Part shown: positions 21,769 to 34,239 of the stretch, piece after piece | Position numbering within the stretch: position 1 is the first letter of the stretch | Layout: the number at the start of each line of letters is the position of its first letter | Source: Pseudocercospora fijiensis CIRAD86 | Taxonomy: Eukaryota; Ascomycota; Dothideomycetes; Mycosphaerellales; Mycosphaerellaceae | NCBI RefSeq assembly: GCF_000340215.1 | Contig: NW_006921539.1 | Location: 1,498,507 to 1,562,506, forward strand | Reading direction: 5' to 3' | Length of the DNA: 64,000 nt | Notes under the pieces: generated by a model | Database searches by the model: none | Told to the model about the DNA's origin: nothing | The model's input: only the letters and a program-made list of their open reading frames with translations | Made by a program: the position numbers and the translations under genes

Positions 21769-22178
21769 TCTAATTAAAGTTGAGGCCCGCGTCGGTCGTC
21801 TCGGCGAGGAGTAAGGTTTAGTAGATGTAGTACAAGATGTTCAATTAAGGTCTAATTAAAGTTAAGGCCCGCGTCGGTCGTTTCGGCGAGGAGTAAGGCT
21901 TAGTAGACGTAGTGCTAGATGTTCAATTAAGGTCTAATTAAAGTTGAGGCCCGCGTCGGTCGTCTCGGCGAGGAGTAAGGTTTAGTAGATGCAGTGCTAG
22001 ATGTTTAATTAAGGTCTAATCGAAGTTAAGGCCCGCGTCGGTCGTCTCGGCGAGGGGTAAGGCTTAGCCGATATAGAGCTAGATATTTAATCAAGGTCTA
22101 ATCAAAGTTGAGGCGCGCGTCTATTATACCGGCGAGTAGTAAGGCTTAGTAGATACAGTGCTAGATGTTCAATTAAGC
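21769..22178. repeat. 82-bp GC-richer minisatellite, array 2 of copy A
   Basis: Five units of 82 bp start at 21769, 21851, 21933, 22015 and about 22097. Each has the core gcccgcgtcggtcgtctcgg and ends near tagatgttcaattaagg. The array lies between the minus-strand basic-protein gene and the plus-strand helicase gene. Confidence 0.9.
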
Positions 22179-22532
22179 TATAACTAACGTTAACTAGATA
22201 TTCAATTAGGTAGGTTATTACTTCCTTCGAACCTCGTAGACCGTCTCTATACGCTTAATACAGCTTGTTACGGTGTTCTTTTACGTTCTGTTTCTTCCTC
22301 TTATTGCCTTAACTCTATGTCTCTTAGTAGATAGGCGCTAGTAGTGTCGGTGTTTTAGTAAAAGTAAGGAGGGCAGCTATACGAGTGAGTCTAGCCGCGA
22401 GCAGGTGTTTAATTAAGGTATAATCAAGATTGATACCTACGTCGCTTGCTCGGTGCGTTCGTAATTCAACATTAGTAGTCGCGTCCGGATGTTAGTAATG
22501 CTACTTTTCGAGGGGCAGGATAGTTTATAAAT

Positions 22533-22889
22533 ATGTGTAGGCTAAAAGCCCCGCACGATTTAGATATACTTTTCGGAGATGCTCGGCGCTTCTCCGCCCC
22601 CTCGCTCTTACAGGTTGAAAGAGACATTACTCTAGGCCGTAATATACTAAACTACCTTCAACACCTTCCTCTTAGACAACAAATGCCTACGGTAAGAGAT
22701 ATAGAGAGCCTACGCCGAGGAAAGCCGAGCAAGATAGGTCTACAGTATAGACAAGGCTCCTATAATAAAGGAGCTATAGAATGGAATCCGAAAGGACTAC
22801 TCCACTCTACGCTCGAGCAGCTTATACGGCGCTATAGCAAACTCGAAGAGACAGACTACGTTAAGATAACTTATAGTTCTATCCCGTAG
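22533..22889 (+). pseudogene. short frame upstream of the helicase gene, copy A
   Basis: A 118-codon frame free of stops, unusual for the RIPed block, beginning MCRLKAPHDLDILFGDARRF and ending DYVKITYSSIP. The related stretch in copy B (about 33750-34020) shares LIRRYSKLEETDYVKI-like text but is broken. It may be a separate small gene or the first exon of the helicase gene. I recognise no domain. Confidence 0.4.
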
Positions 22890-23049
22890 TTACATTCATA
22901 AAGCAAAAACTTCTAGAACTAAACTGCTCTCCGCAGAACTTAGAAGGCGTCGTAGACTCCCTAAATCCCTATTATATTTAAGTTTAACCGTCACTTTAGA
23001 CGCTTTACTCCCTGCTATCTAGATATTATAACAATCCCTCCGTAATCGG

Positions 23050-26000
23050 GGATCCTGCGATGCCTATTCGCGTCTACGCCTTTTCTTTTGTCGCGAGGTA
23101 GACACTAATAATAGGAATCCTGCTCTCTTTATAGATAGCAAAGACCGGCAGCCTCCCGCTTCGGAAATATTATTACTTCGTACGGAAACCGAAACTAGGG
23201 CGATGTTACCCCTCCGCGCCCGTAGTATAGCTAAGATCCCTATACAGTTTACGACTTTACTAGAACGGGGTACGCTCGATAACGATAGATAGGAGCCTCG
23301 TATATTCAACTACGGTAGAGATAGGTATAGTATAATATCGCGCTAATTGCCCGACCGTCTAGAGATTCCTATTAATCCTCGATCGCGTAAGCGGTATACC
23401 TTTCCGCTAGCATTATCTAGTATAGATAACGACGGGGATAAAGAGGATAGCGACGAGTAAGAATTAATATTCCCTAATCGCCGCCCTTTTAACGAATATA
23501 CGTCTATTAAAGTGTTCGCTATTTGTTAGCTTACGGAGCGTATAAAAGAGCAGATAGGACCTAATGTTTCCCGTAATGCTCTGAATCCCGATTCCTTTAC
23601 AATAAGCCTCGCAATACTATTGCCTTAAGGAGGTGGTTTCAAAGGCGCTATAGCCTTAGATCTTACTAAACTTAAGACTAAGGCTTTAAGGAGGATTGCG
23701 TTTAATGCCTAGACTAATATACTAATCTAGTACGACCCTCGCGATAGCAGGTTATCTACAATCTTAGATAACGAAGACCCTTTGCGACTATAATGTTTAG
23801 CTCTATAACAAAGGCCTAGCTAAGAGAACTACTCTTGTTACAAGCGTTATTAAAGAATGAAAGAGATGCCGCTATATAACAAGGATAAGAGTATACGCCG
23901 GCCTTTGTTCCGTAACACCTTATCCGAGTATATAGCTCGGCGGCCGTATATTAGAAGAGAAGAATGTCTAGCTTTCGAATAGTATGCGACGCGCAAGGAG
24001 TTTGATTAGGCTTTGATTAGCGAAGCGGGCAATGTAGGACAAGAGCCCGGAGCTTTAAAAGAGCATGTATCGTATATAGAGCTTAATTAGGCTTTAATTA
24101 GCGAAGCGGGCAATGTAGGACAAGAGCCCGGAGTTTCAAAAGAGCATATATCGAATATAGAGCTTAATTAGGCTTAGATTAGCGAAGCGGGTAATGTAGG
24201 ATAAGAGCCCGGAGTTTCAAAAGAGCATGTATCGAACATAGAGCTTAATTAGGCTTTAATTAGCGAAGCGGGTAATGTAGGATAACAGCCCGGAGTTTTA
24301 GAAGAGCATGCATCGAACATAGAGCTTAATTAGACTTTAATTAGCGAAGCGGGCAATGCAGCACAAGAGCCCGGAGTTTCTAAAGAGCATACATCGAACA
24401 TGGAGCTTAATTAGGCTTTAATTAGCGAGAACGATGCCCGATATGTCTCGCCGTACGCTCTAAAGAAGGTCAAACGGAGGACGTAATTATAGAAGAACCG
24501 TCGACGTAGGAACCTAGGCCGCTCGATAGTAACAACTCTAAGCTAGATAAGAGCGAATACGGTCGCCTAGCGGAGGACGACCTAGCCCTCTACTCGGATC
24601 TAGCAACGACCTTAATTAAAGTTCAAACAAGGCTACTAGCGTATAGCACGTCGGCTCCCCCTCTACCTACGCCTAGTCGCAATTCTTATTCTACTACGAT
24701 TGTAGGAGATGCTAGCGGCTAGAATAACTCTGCTCTAACGTTCTTACTATTGCGTAGGCGTAGGCACTTACGTCTATCTTCTCGATTAATAACAGCTACT
24801 ACCGGGACGGCAAACAAGAAGGGATAAATAGAAGCATAGCCTAGTTAGGAGCGAGATATCGACTTGCTACATTTGGTTTATAGCCGCGCCTAGGATATAG
24901 AGGACGATGGTTTTTACGCGAGTTTCGCTAATCGATCGAAGAAAACTCACTTACGCGGATAATAAGTACCTCTAGCTAATAGCCGACCTTTTTAGGCTAT
25001 AGGATAAACGACCTCAAACATCCGCGATTTAAGGTTCCATTCTAGGCATTCAATTCTGCGTACTAGCCTAGAATCTCGTAGCTCTGGACAATTTGAACCT
25101 AGGCTAATATAATAAGTATAAGGCTATCTAGAGATAGAGGAACAATATCGATACGCGCGAAGATCTCGATAGTAAGGAGCCCGAGGAGATTATCGAGGCC
25201 CTTATAGCATTATCGGAACTTACGCATTAGCTAGCCGGTCTTCCAAATTACCCGAAGTATAAGTTATATCCCGGAGGTCGACTAGAGGACGGCCTAGGTT
25301 GCCCGTACTGCCTAGGAAGTATAGCGGAGCGCTAGACTGTTTTAGAAGGCATTCAAGAAGTAGTACGTCTATATAATAGTCTCTCTAGCACGAACTTTAT
25401 AAATAGATTCCCGATAGCTGTCGGTCTAGAAAAGGCCGATATAGAGATAATTCTCTACAACGAGCGCTACCTCTAAGAGCATAAGAGGTAGGCGGAGAAG
25501 TACGGTCTTACGCATAATTAGTACAAGAAGTAGACCTTTACTAAAGCTCGCGACAGGTTTAGAATATGTTTAATAGACGGCTAGAAGACTTAGCATTGCA
25601 TATATCGTTACGGATTTCTAGAATATAGAGCTGCCGCTAGGTCTTTGTAAATGCATCCTCTCCGCTAATAGCTACGGTAAGACGCTCGGTACCGCACTCG
25701 ATAGTTTGAGTAGCTAAGGATGCATCACTCGTATTAGAGAGCGTTAACTAGACAGGGCTAGTACTAACAAGTTTCTTAGCCGAGGGAGGAGGTTATACAA
25801 CGGCATGCGAGAACAGATCTGCGTCGAATTCTTCCCTTAGCAGATCTCGTCGCTACTAGCAGGATCTGCTAAAACGACGGTATCCTAGGTACCCTTTCGG
25901 ATTACTAGCTACGGCTCGCCGAGAATGTGCCCTCTAGTATAGAAATCCTACCGTTCTTAGGCGCATTTTGCGATGCTCGCGTACTAGGATTAGTATATAT

Positions 26001-27230
26001 GCCTAAGCTTCTATTGCAGTTCTATATATGTAATCGGAACGGTAGCTAGGACAATACTAGAAGCTAGGCGTCTTGCCTTATTCTAAAGAAGCTCGGACGT
26101 AAGAGCCTTCGGTAGGCGCGTAAAGAGCCTAATAGCGCTAAGGAAGGGTAGCAGAGGTTAGGAACTATACAATAGGGCAGATTAGCCTTTAGGGGACCTT
26201 AGACAACTTGGAACTGGTTTTGTAGTAGGGGATAGGGGATAAAGCTGTTAGATAATTGCAAACTAGGAGAAGGCCGGCTATCCCCTTAGTAGCAGACTAC
26301 CGTAAGAGGATCAACCCGCGCGAGGCGGATACGATCTCATTGTTACTGTCCTCGATAGCGGGGGATAGCCGGCGCTAGTACTTTCGGGAGCCAACTACCC
26401 TACGCATCCCTGCCTAGCTCCCTTCTCTTCTATATAATAAATCCTATAGACAGACCCGACTCGCTATGCAAAATCGCGTGTCTATAACAAAGAATAGTAG
26501 GGCTTGTACTATATAGCACTACAAATAAAAAGCAGCTACGGTAGGGGAGACATCTCTTAGCTACAAAAAGAAAACTTTCGATTTCGCCTTACCGCAGACT
26601 AAGCGGAGATGCTAGGCTTGTTTGATAATAGGAAAGACAACCCGATTATTAGGTATCTCGATAAATTGGTCGCCGGCAGCGAGAGATGTAAGGCTTTAAA
26701 GGCATTGGTTTTAGATAAGTAAAAAGCCGACCCCGAAACTGTCGGTAGAAAGGGTATAGCCTTCGGTTCCTCTCTACTAATTATGAAAATCTTTACCCTT
26801 AAAGCTTAGAAAGATAGATTGCTAGTTGTCTTCCTTAGAGCTAGCGATAATTCCCTCCTAGCTGTCGGGCAGGGAAATCTTTTCTACTATACCTGTCTAT
26901 AGTGCCGAAATTGATCTATACAGGGGAGTATAGTCGTATTCGTCGACTCTGTATAGATAATCAACGAGGTAATATAAGCCGTTTCTCGCTTCTTCCGCGA
27001 AGCACGTGCTAGAAACGATAAGAAATAGAGGTCCAACTAGTAGAGATGCACGACCTAAGACTAACGCACGGGTACAGTATCCGCTACAAGGTCGAATTTA
27101 TCGGCAAGTTCACTTAAAGGCTTAGTACGTCTACAGATGCTAAGTAGGCTAAGAAATTACCGAAGAAGAAGGCTATTGTACGTAAGCCTAGTCTATTTTA
27201 TAGTAATAACGATAATTGCGATCTACTAAG
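23050..27230 (+). pseudogene. SNF2-like helicase gene of the repeat unit, copy A
   Basis: This corresponds to the helicase gene of copy B (34240-38690), with RIP stops throughout. Recognisable parts include the N-terminal blocks (RRPFNEYTSIKVF, KGAIALDLTKLKTKALRRI), the 27-residue tandem repeat of array 3, CPYCLGSIAER, and the C-terminal helicase motifs near 26880-27010. It differs from copy B by a deletion of about 120 bp near 25090 that removes the P-loop segment, and by a strongly diverged stretch at about 25740-26200 where copy B has its DEIH box. It is therefore the more damaged of the two copies. Confidence 0.6.
24004..24430 (+). repeat. 81-bp coding tandem repeat, array 3 of copy A
   Basis: About five units of 81 bp, each with attagcgaagcgggcaatgt and ending in tatagagcttaattaggc. 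The unit length is 27 codons, in phase with the helicase gene; the matching array of copy B shows the encoded 27-residue repeat most clearly. Confidence 0.85.
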
Positions 27231-27241
27231 GCGAAGGAGGG

Positions 27242-27595
27242 AGCTTGATACGTGTATACCTTAATTATAGCTTGATTCGAACTACTGTAAGCAAGAGGAA
27301 CTAGTAAAGTAGGCGATAGGAGCTTAATGCGTATGTACCTTAATCACAGCTTGATTCGAATTACTATAAGTAGTAGGAGCTAGCGAAGTAGGCGATAGGA
27401 GCTTGATACGTATATACCTTAATTATAGCTTGATTCGAATTACTGTAAGCAGCAGGAGCTAGCGAAGCAGGCGATGGGAGCTTAATACGTATAGATCTTA
27501 ATTATAGCTTAATTCGAATTACTATAAGCAGCAGGAGCTAGCGAAGCAGACGATAGGAGCTTAATACGCATATAACTTAATTACAGCTTAATTCG
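27242..27595. repeat. 79-bp minisatellite, array 4 of copy A
   Basis: Four to five units of about 79 bp, core agcttgattcgaattactg followed by gctagcgaagcaggcga. The array follows the helicase gene directly, probably in its 3' region. Confidence 0.85.
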
Positions 27596-27904
27596 AGATA
27601 TACTAACGACAGCTCCTTTCATATACAATGCACAAGCTTTTCTTATAGGGGCAAAAAATAGATATATATAGAAAAAAAGAGGCAGTAAGAACAACGACAA
27701 ACGGACTTGTAATACAACCGAACAATGCTCCTATAAGCCTAGCTCGGATTCTATCTGTAGATTGTATCGGTTTGGCCTTTACTTTCGCTTTCTTACTATT
27801 CTACTACATCCGACGTAGCTATGTTACGCTTCCGCTTAGGCTTGATCCTAAAAAAGCCTAAACTATTAAGATTGCGGTCTCTTTGATTTATCGTAAAGTA
27901 GTCC

Positions 27905-28637
27905 GTAACTAAGCCAATCGAAAAACTTGTCGCAGTATAGACGGCATTAGTGTTAGGCGGTTAGTCGTATCCTAGAGTACTGTCCGCACATGTGCCGAAG
28001 AAGTAATAGTAGAGGATATAGAGATTGAAACGCGTTTAGCGAAGCGAGTTAGGCTCTCTTATTATAGCGTGTGTATAAAACCGATCAACGAAGTGTATAT
28101 AGAACTCGCAGCCGGGGCATTTCGAAGCTAGAGGATCGAAGACTACTATTAAGGGTAGCGGTAGAAAGTAGCATCGCATATAGTAATAGAGCATGTCTAG
28201 CTAGAAGAGGAGGTAAGTACAGCCTTGCTCGGGACAAGTGCTCGGGTTCGTAAGGACGCTTTCTAGCCTAGCACGCTTGAGTGCTATTATCTTAGCTTCT
28301 TCGGCTACACTATTATAGAAGCCCGGAGCATTTTCGGCCTAAATAGTAGAGAGACATAGAGGATCGAAATGTACCTTACGACTAGAGCAAACACTAGCAG
28401 CTACACATACCGACGTCCGACCGTGATTTTGTATAAGAAGCTCGTATATAGCATGCGAAGGATTTCTATAGCTAGAGTTCTCGTCGAGATAAGAGTAGCT
28501 AATTAGAGACCTTTAGAGCGAGGAGTTGTATAGGAGCGAGCGAGCTTTAGGACTATCGAGTCGGCTAAGGAAGATCTGCATTACTATTCGAATCTATAGA
28601 TAGCAGTGTCGGACCGTACAGTTAGGGCGTAGGCACC
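27905..28637. other. spacer between the two repeat units
   Basis: About 730 bp that belong to neither copy as aligned by eye. The RIP signature is weaker here. I recognise no gene; one plus frame of 60 codons (28071-28253) is open but has no family character. Confidence 0.45.
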
Positions 28638-29382
28638 TATATAAAGGCCCTATAATTAGGATGCTTATTCTCGGCTCGGCTACGCGATAGCGAATAAACG
28701 GTAATCGAAAGCATTGCATCTCGTCGAAGTACTCGTGGATCCTCGAAACGCTAAAAGGGCCCCTATACCCGAGCTAGTATGCAATATCGAAACCTCGTAC
28801 ACTAATTATATACTAAAAAGTGCGATCTTCGAGTAAAAAAGGGAGGCACGCCTAAGGAACGGATATGTCGCCGTCGTTAGTTCCTATAAAATCTATAGTC
28901 TAGGCAAGGGCTATAATCTAACGATACTAATAAACGAGACCGAATAGACAAGTTTGCATATTAATAATGTCTCTCTCGTTATAGGGTAAATGTCGTCGGA
29001 GAAATGCCTTTCGTATTGTAACGTCTAAACTTCGAAACTAGTCTACATCCCGGCACTTGTACTAGGAGCGCTAGTAATTACAAAAAGTGCACTCGCCGGC
29101 GCTAATTATAGTGACCTCTCTTTCTAGCTCTTCTTAGATCCCGCGCCTCCGAAAAGCTCTCTCTATAGTAAGCCATTTAGGAATCTTTCTTCTTCCTATC
29201 CTTAGTATAAAAGCGGTATCGTTAGAGAAATCGAGGTCGTTATCGTATAAGCGCGTTCTCTCTATAGTACATTAGTTAATGTTAGTCTCTACTAAGGTAG
29301 ATCGGACCTACTAGTAGAACGCGCTATTTCCTCGTCGAATTTGTAGGAAGGGCGATAACGGTAGCAGTAGTAGATACTGCAA

Positions 29383-29890
29383 TAACACTATAATTAGGCG
29401 TCGTATAGTGAATCAAAGTGTGATAAGGGCGTCGTATAGTGAATTAAAGTGTAATAAGGGCGTCGTATAGTAAATCGAAGTGTAATAAGGGCGTCGCGTA
29501 TAGAATTAGAGTATAATTAGACATTACGTATAGAATTAAAGTATAATTAGGCATTACGTATAGAATCAAGGAATGATTATGCATTACGTATAGAATCAAA
29601 GAATGATTAGGCATTACGTATAGAATTAAGGAATAATTAGGCATTACGTGTAGAATCAAGGAATAGTTATATATTACGTATAGAATTAAGGAATGATTAG
29701 GCGTCACGTGTAGAATTAGAGAATGATTAGGCGTTACGTATAGAATTAATGTATTATTAGGCGTTACGTATAGAATCAAAATATTATTAGGCGTTACGTA
29801 TAGAATCAAAGTATTATTAGGCGTCACGTGTAGAATCAGAGTATTGTTAGGCGTCACGTGTAGGATTAAAGAATGATTAGTCGTTACGTG
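29383..29890. repeat. 30-bp minisatellite, array 1 of copy B
   Basis: About 17 units of the same 30-bp repeat as at 19350-19800. The minus strand is again open, here for 137 codons (29444-29857), although the copy number differs. Confidence 0.9.
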
Positions 29891-30099
29891 TAGAATTAAG
29901 TTCTAGTGGTTGTAGAACTTTAATAAGAGCTACAAGTATGAATCAATGTCGGACGAGAGAGTTAGGCGTAGAATCAAAGTATAATTAAGTTCCGTTTATT
30001 ACATCGTATATAGAACCAATGCTCTAGTAGTAGCGTCTCGCTTATATAGAATCAAATTCCAATGAGGGTGCCTCGTCTAATGAAAGGGACTACGGTATA

Positions 30100-32290
30100 G
30101 CTAGACTTTCGTAGCAAGGTAAGATAATTAACTGGGTGTATACCGGGCATAGGGCATTACTATCGGTAAGAGTAATCCTCGTCTAAGTTGATATCTAAAT
30201 CCTCATCTTAGACGATATAGGAATCCTCGTATTAGTGGATACGCGAATCCTCGTCCAAGTTCTGCTAGATATCTTCGTCTTAGTCGACGTGTAAGTTATT
30301 ATCGTCGTCTTAGATAGTCTTAACCGACTAGGAGAGTTTGTAGTAACGTTCGGGCATATATGCTTCTAATGGTATACCGCTGTATACAATGGGAAACCGA
30401 GCCTCTATAGCCTAGATTGTGCCTGAGACAAGATAGCCTAGTCTTGCATTCGCGCTTCGCCCTACCTTATACAGAAGACGACGTCAAATTCCATTACCGC
30501 TCGACTTTGAGCTTCGAAGCCTTTAGAGGCAACATAGTCGATAGAGCAGGAGCAGGCGTTAACGTAGTTAAGTAGGCAAGCCTCGATAAGAAGAGATAAG
30601 GTCTAAGAGTACGTAAAGTTTCTTTTTACTGCTTTGAGCCGTCGACTCATCTGAATGCGTATGCTTAGCTAAAAGAGCTTCGTTATTCCGAAATCTCGGT
30701 TAGGACCGCTATAGAGCAAAGAAAACATACCTATACCTCGAAAGATCTTGCCGTTAAGGAACTCATTCGATGAAACTAAAGCGTATATATATACATCGTG
30801 CTCGAGCTAGTTTAAGCCTTTGACTTCGATAGACGCGTATACTCTATTAGCAAGAGCTTTACATTCTGGAATGCTAATAGCATCGAAATATAGCAGCGAA
30901 GGACGATTTTCTGCTTTACGCGGCTAGTATAGCAAATAGTATAAATGCGTGTGCTCGACTAAGACGAGCTTCGATATTCCGAAATGTCGGTTAGGACCGC
31001 TATAGAGCAAAGAAAACACACCTATACCTCGAAAGATCTTCCCGTTAAGGAACTTATTCGATGAAACTATAGCGTATATATATATATCGTGCTCGAGCTA
31101 GTTTGAGCCTTTAACTTCGATAGACGCGTATACTCTATTAAGAAGAGCTTTACATTCTAGAATACTAATAGCATCGAAATATAGCAGCGAAGGACGATTT
31201 TCTGCTTTACGCGGCTGGTATAGCAAATATTAGAGTTTATCGAGGAAGGTAATAGGGATAAAGAGGAAGTAGAGTTGAGTTTGAAGACGTAATCTATAAC
31301 GCGACCCTAAGCGGCCCGAGGGGCGCAAGAGCCCTAGCTAGAACTAAGAATACGCAGTCGTGCGACGGCTTACGCTACTTAGTATATACTTAGTCCTTAG
31401 TTATACCAATCAATTCTGTCTCTATCGCCGACGATACCCTACTACGACGTACGTGCTTATGCATCTTCTTTGCAATTCCCGAACTCTTGTCTAGCTCTGC
31501 TTTTTCGAAAGCTATACCAAACCCATACGTGCTCTTAAGAAACAACTCTAGCTCGTTTTCTAGCTCTACGCTATATGCCTAAACCCAACGTCTATAAATG
31601 TCCTCGAACGGTAGCCTATGTAACACCTTCGCCTTATCGCTCTTAGAAGCCTATAATAGTAACGACGCCTGTTTTTTTTTTTGTTAGTAATTATCCGATA
31701 ACTAATAGTGTTAAGTTCTTGCCTTTCCCGTAATCTTAGTCGATGTAGTCTTCCGCTTACTGCCGCCGATATTGCCTCTACGATTATTATCGTCGTCCTT
31801 AGAAACCTCTAGGAGCGACGACGCCTGTTCTTTATAAGTATTATCCTACGAGTAATAGTGTTAAGTTCTTACCTTTCTCGTAATCCTCGCCGATATAGTC
31901 TTCTCCTTACTGCCGCCGATATTACCTCCGCTACTATCTACCTTTCGCTTTAGTAGCGGAGCGCTATACTCGGATAATTCTCTCTTCCGCTTGCCGCCGA
32001 TATTGCCTCCGCGATTGTATAGCTTTCGGTTTAATAGCGGAGCGCGGTATTTAGGTAATTCTCCCTTGCGCTTACTTACATCGCGAAAGAAATTATCTTC
32101 CGATATATGTATATAGCCCTCCGGGATGTATGCATACTTAAGGTCTTCTTTTTAGCCGGTAATCTGCTAGCGTCGCTTAGTCGTAGACTTATAAAGGCTT
32201 AGTATAGGCGGACGTCGAGTGTTTAGAGGGTTTAGGCGATTCTCTATAGTAGCTCGAGTGCCTCGCGTACCTTAAGTACCCGACGGATGC
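30100..32290 (-). pseudogene. basic low-complexity protein gene of the repeat unit, copy B
   Basis: The counterpart of 19900-21180. The part from about 31640 to 32290 follows copy A closely, with the same GGNIGGSK-type blocks and the same two intron-like gaps. Between about 30400 and 31620 the copy carries sequence that copy A lacks, so the gene is either longer here or interrupted by an insertion. RIP stops are frequent. Confidence 0.45.
30655..31235. repeat. 290-bp tandem duplication, only in copy B
   Basis: Two nearly identical segments, about 30655-30945 and 30947-31235, both running from attccgaaatctcggttagg or its near match to gctttacgcggct. Differences between them are few and mostly of the RIP type. 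Copy A has no counterpart. Confidence 0.8.
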
Positions 32291-32749
32291 TTTAACTAAT
32301 TCACGCGGCGGTAAGCGTCTATAGCACGCCTAGGGTAACGTTCTTCGCGGGCGTATATATCGTTGTTATTATCGACATCGTAGTCGGTAGTAGGAATGTT
32401 ATCTTAACTACCTTAATGCTATCTAGTCTCGTTATCCTCCTCGTCCTCCTTATCCTCTTTATCCTTATTATCCTCCTTATTCTCTTTATCCTCTCTATCC
32501 TCGTACTCGCTTCTATACTACATTAGGCGAAAGTCTAGATATAGGTAGCGTAGGAGAGAGTTATGCTAACAACGTAGTTAGTTAGCATCTATATCGGCAA
32601 AACAATAGTCTAAAACCTCCTAGTAGTACGAAACTACAAATACTCCGGATGGCGTAGGACGTCCGGATATGTCTATCTTGCTAATGTAACTGTACCGGTA
32701 CGATATAGGCTGCAGAATAGTGCGTCGGCGGATACAGAGCTAGATGTCT

Positions 32750-33125
32750 AATTAAGGTCTAATTAAAGTTGAGGCCCGCGTCGGTCGTCTCGGCGAGGAG
32801 TAAGGCTTAGTAGATGCAGTACTAGATGTCCGATCAAGGTCTAATTAAAGTTGAGGCCCGCGTCGGTCGTCTCGGCGAGGCGTATAACTTAGTAGATATA
32901 GTGCTAGATATCTAATTAAGGTCTGATTAAAGTTAAGGCCCGCGTCGGTCGTCTCGGCGAGGAGTAAGGCTTAGTAGATATAGTACTAGATGTCTAATTA
33001 AGGTCTAATTAAAGTTGAGGCCCGCGTCGGTCGTCTCGGCGAGGAGTAAGGCTTAGTAGATGCAGTACTAGATATCTAATTAAGGTCTAATTAAAGTTAA
33101 GGCCCGCGTCGGTCGTGCCGGCAGG
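32750..33125. repeat. 82-bp minisatellite, array 2 of copy B
   Basis: Five units of the repeat described at 21769-22178, again with the core gcccgcgtcggtcgtctcgg, between the divergent genes of the unit. Confidence 0.9.
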
Positions 33126-34239
33126 GAGCAACAATCTTTAGGTTACTTAGGATAATGTATAATATACCTCTTTCTTAAATAAGTCGAGCTATGCCTTTAT
33201 ACGAGCTTTAGCATTCTTTTTTGCGGGCTTATTATGCGGTAGGCGTAGGATATTATCTCTTTCGAACTTCGACTGTAGTCCGTCTCTATACGCTTAATAC
33301 AGCTTGTTGCGGTGTTCTTATACGTTCTTTTTCTTCTTCTTGTTGCGTTGCTTCTGTCTCTCTTAGTAGCTAGGCGCTAGTTGTGTCGGTGTTTTAGTAG
33401 AAGTGAGGAGGGTAGCTATATACGTCAATCCGGCCGCGAGCGCGTTACTAATTAATCTGTATGCTATCTTGGTTATAGTAGAAGGGTACGAATAGAGACA
33501 AAGTAGGTATACTTTTTTTTTTGTTTTTTCCTTTTTTTTTTTTTATAGCCGAAATAAGCTTCGCGCTATCCCTGTCTGTACGCCCTGTATATCGCGGGGC
33601 GCGTGTCGCGCGCGTTACCCCACTATATGTAATTCTCACTTTGCTATTATACAATCTCTTTACTACAAACACTTACTATAAACACTCGCGCATCGCACTT
33701 TTATTATAGCGCCGGATAATAGCGATTTCGCAGAATACAAATAGGACCCGAACTATAAGCACACATTTAATACCTTCTTCTTAAATTATAAACGCCTATA
33801 GCAATAGATCAAGGACGCCTGTATAGAGGAAAGCCGAATAAGAGGAGTCTACGATGCGGAGAAAACTCCGGTAGTAAAGTAGCTATAGAGTGGATTCCGA
33901 GACAAGGTCGCGGCGTGTGTCGCGGGACAATTCTACTCTGTAGTAGAGCCTATTATACGGCACTATAGTAAATTCGAAGAGGCAGACTACGTTAAGATGA
34001 TTTATAGGTTTATTCCGTACTTATAGTTATAAACGAAGCACTCCTAGAACTAGACAGCGACTCGTAGAAATTAGAAAGGCGACGTCGACTCCCCTAACCC
34101 CGCTAGGCGATTAGATGCGCCCGTTACTCGTAGCGATCGCAAGGTCTCTGCCATTTCTACGCCGATTGTGACCCTACCTAGCGTCGCAAACTCCTAGCAT
34201 AATACAGTTACACCGCCTACGACTAAATACCTTCAATTG

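Larger units (their letters stand above)
18599..27904 (+). repeat. two-gene helicase repeat unit, copy A
   Basis: This 9.3-kb segment recurs as 28638-39296 in the same orientation. Shared ends: acctatataaaggccctat on the left (18597 and 28637) and gatttatcgtaaag near 27897 and 39288 on the right. Content from left to right: array 1 (30 bp), a minus-strand gene for a basic low-complexity protein, array 2 (82 bp), a short plus frame at 22533-22889, the helicase gene with array 3 (81 bp) inside its coding sequence, and array 4 (79 bp). No LTRs, reverse transcriptase, transposase or terminal inverted repeats are evident. Copy A has lost the P-loop segment of its helicase. The unit recalls subtelomeric helicase repeats, but nothing telomeric is visible. 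Confidence 0.7.

Noticed and set aside
18599..27904. Telomere-adjacent position of the helicase unit
   Set aside because: No TTAGGG-type repeats are visible and ordinary genes lie on both sides, so a present-day subtelomeric location is not supported by this window.
33448..33709. Small proteins on both strands around the T tracts of copy B
   Set aside because: Low-complexity frames over long T tracts, with no counterpart in copy A.
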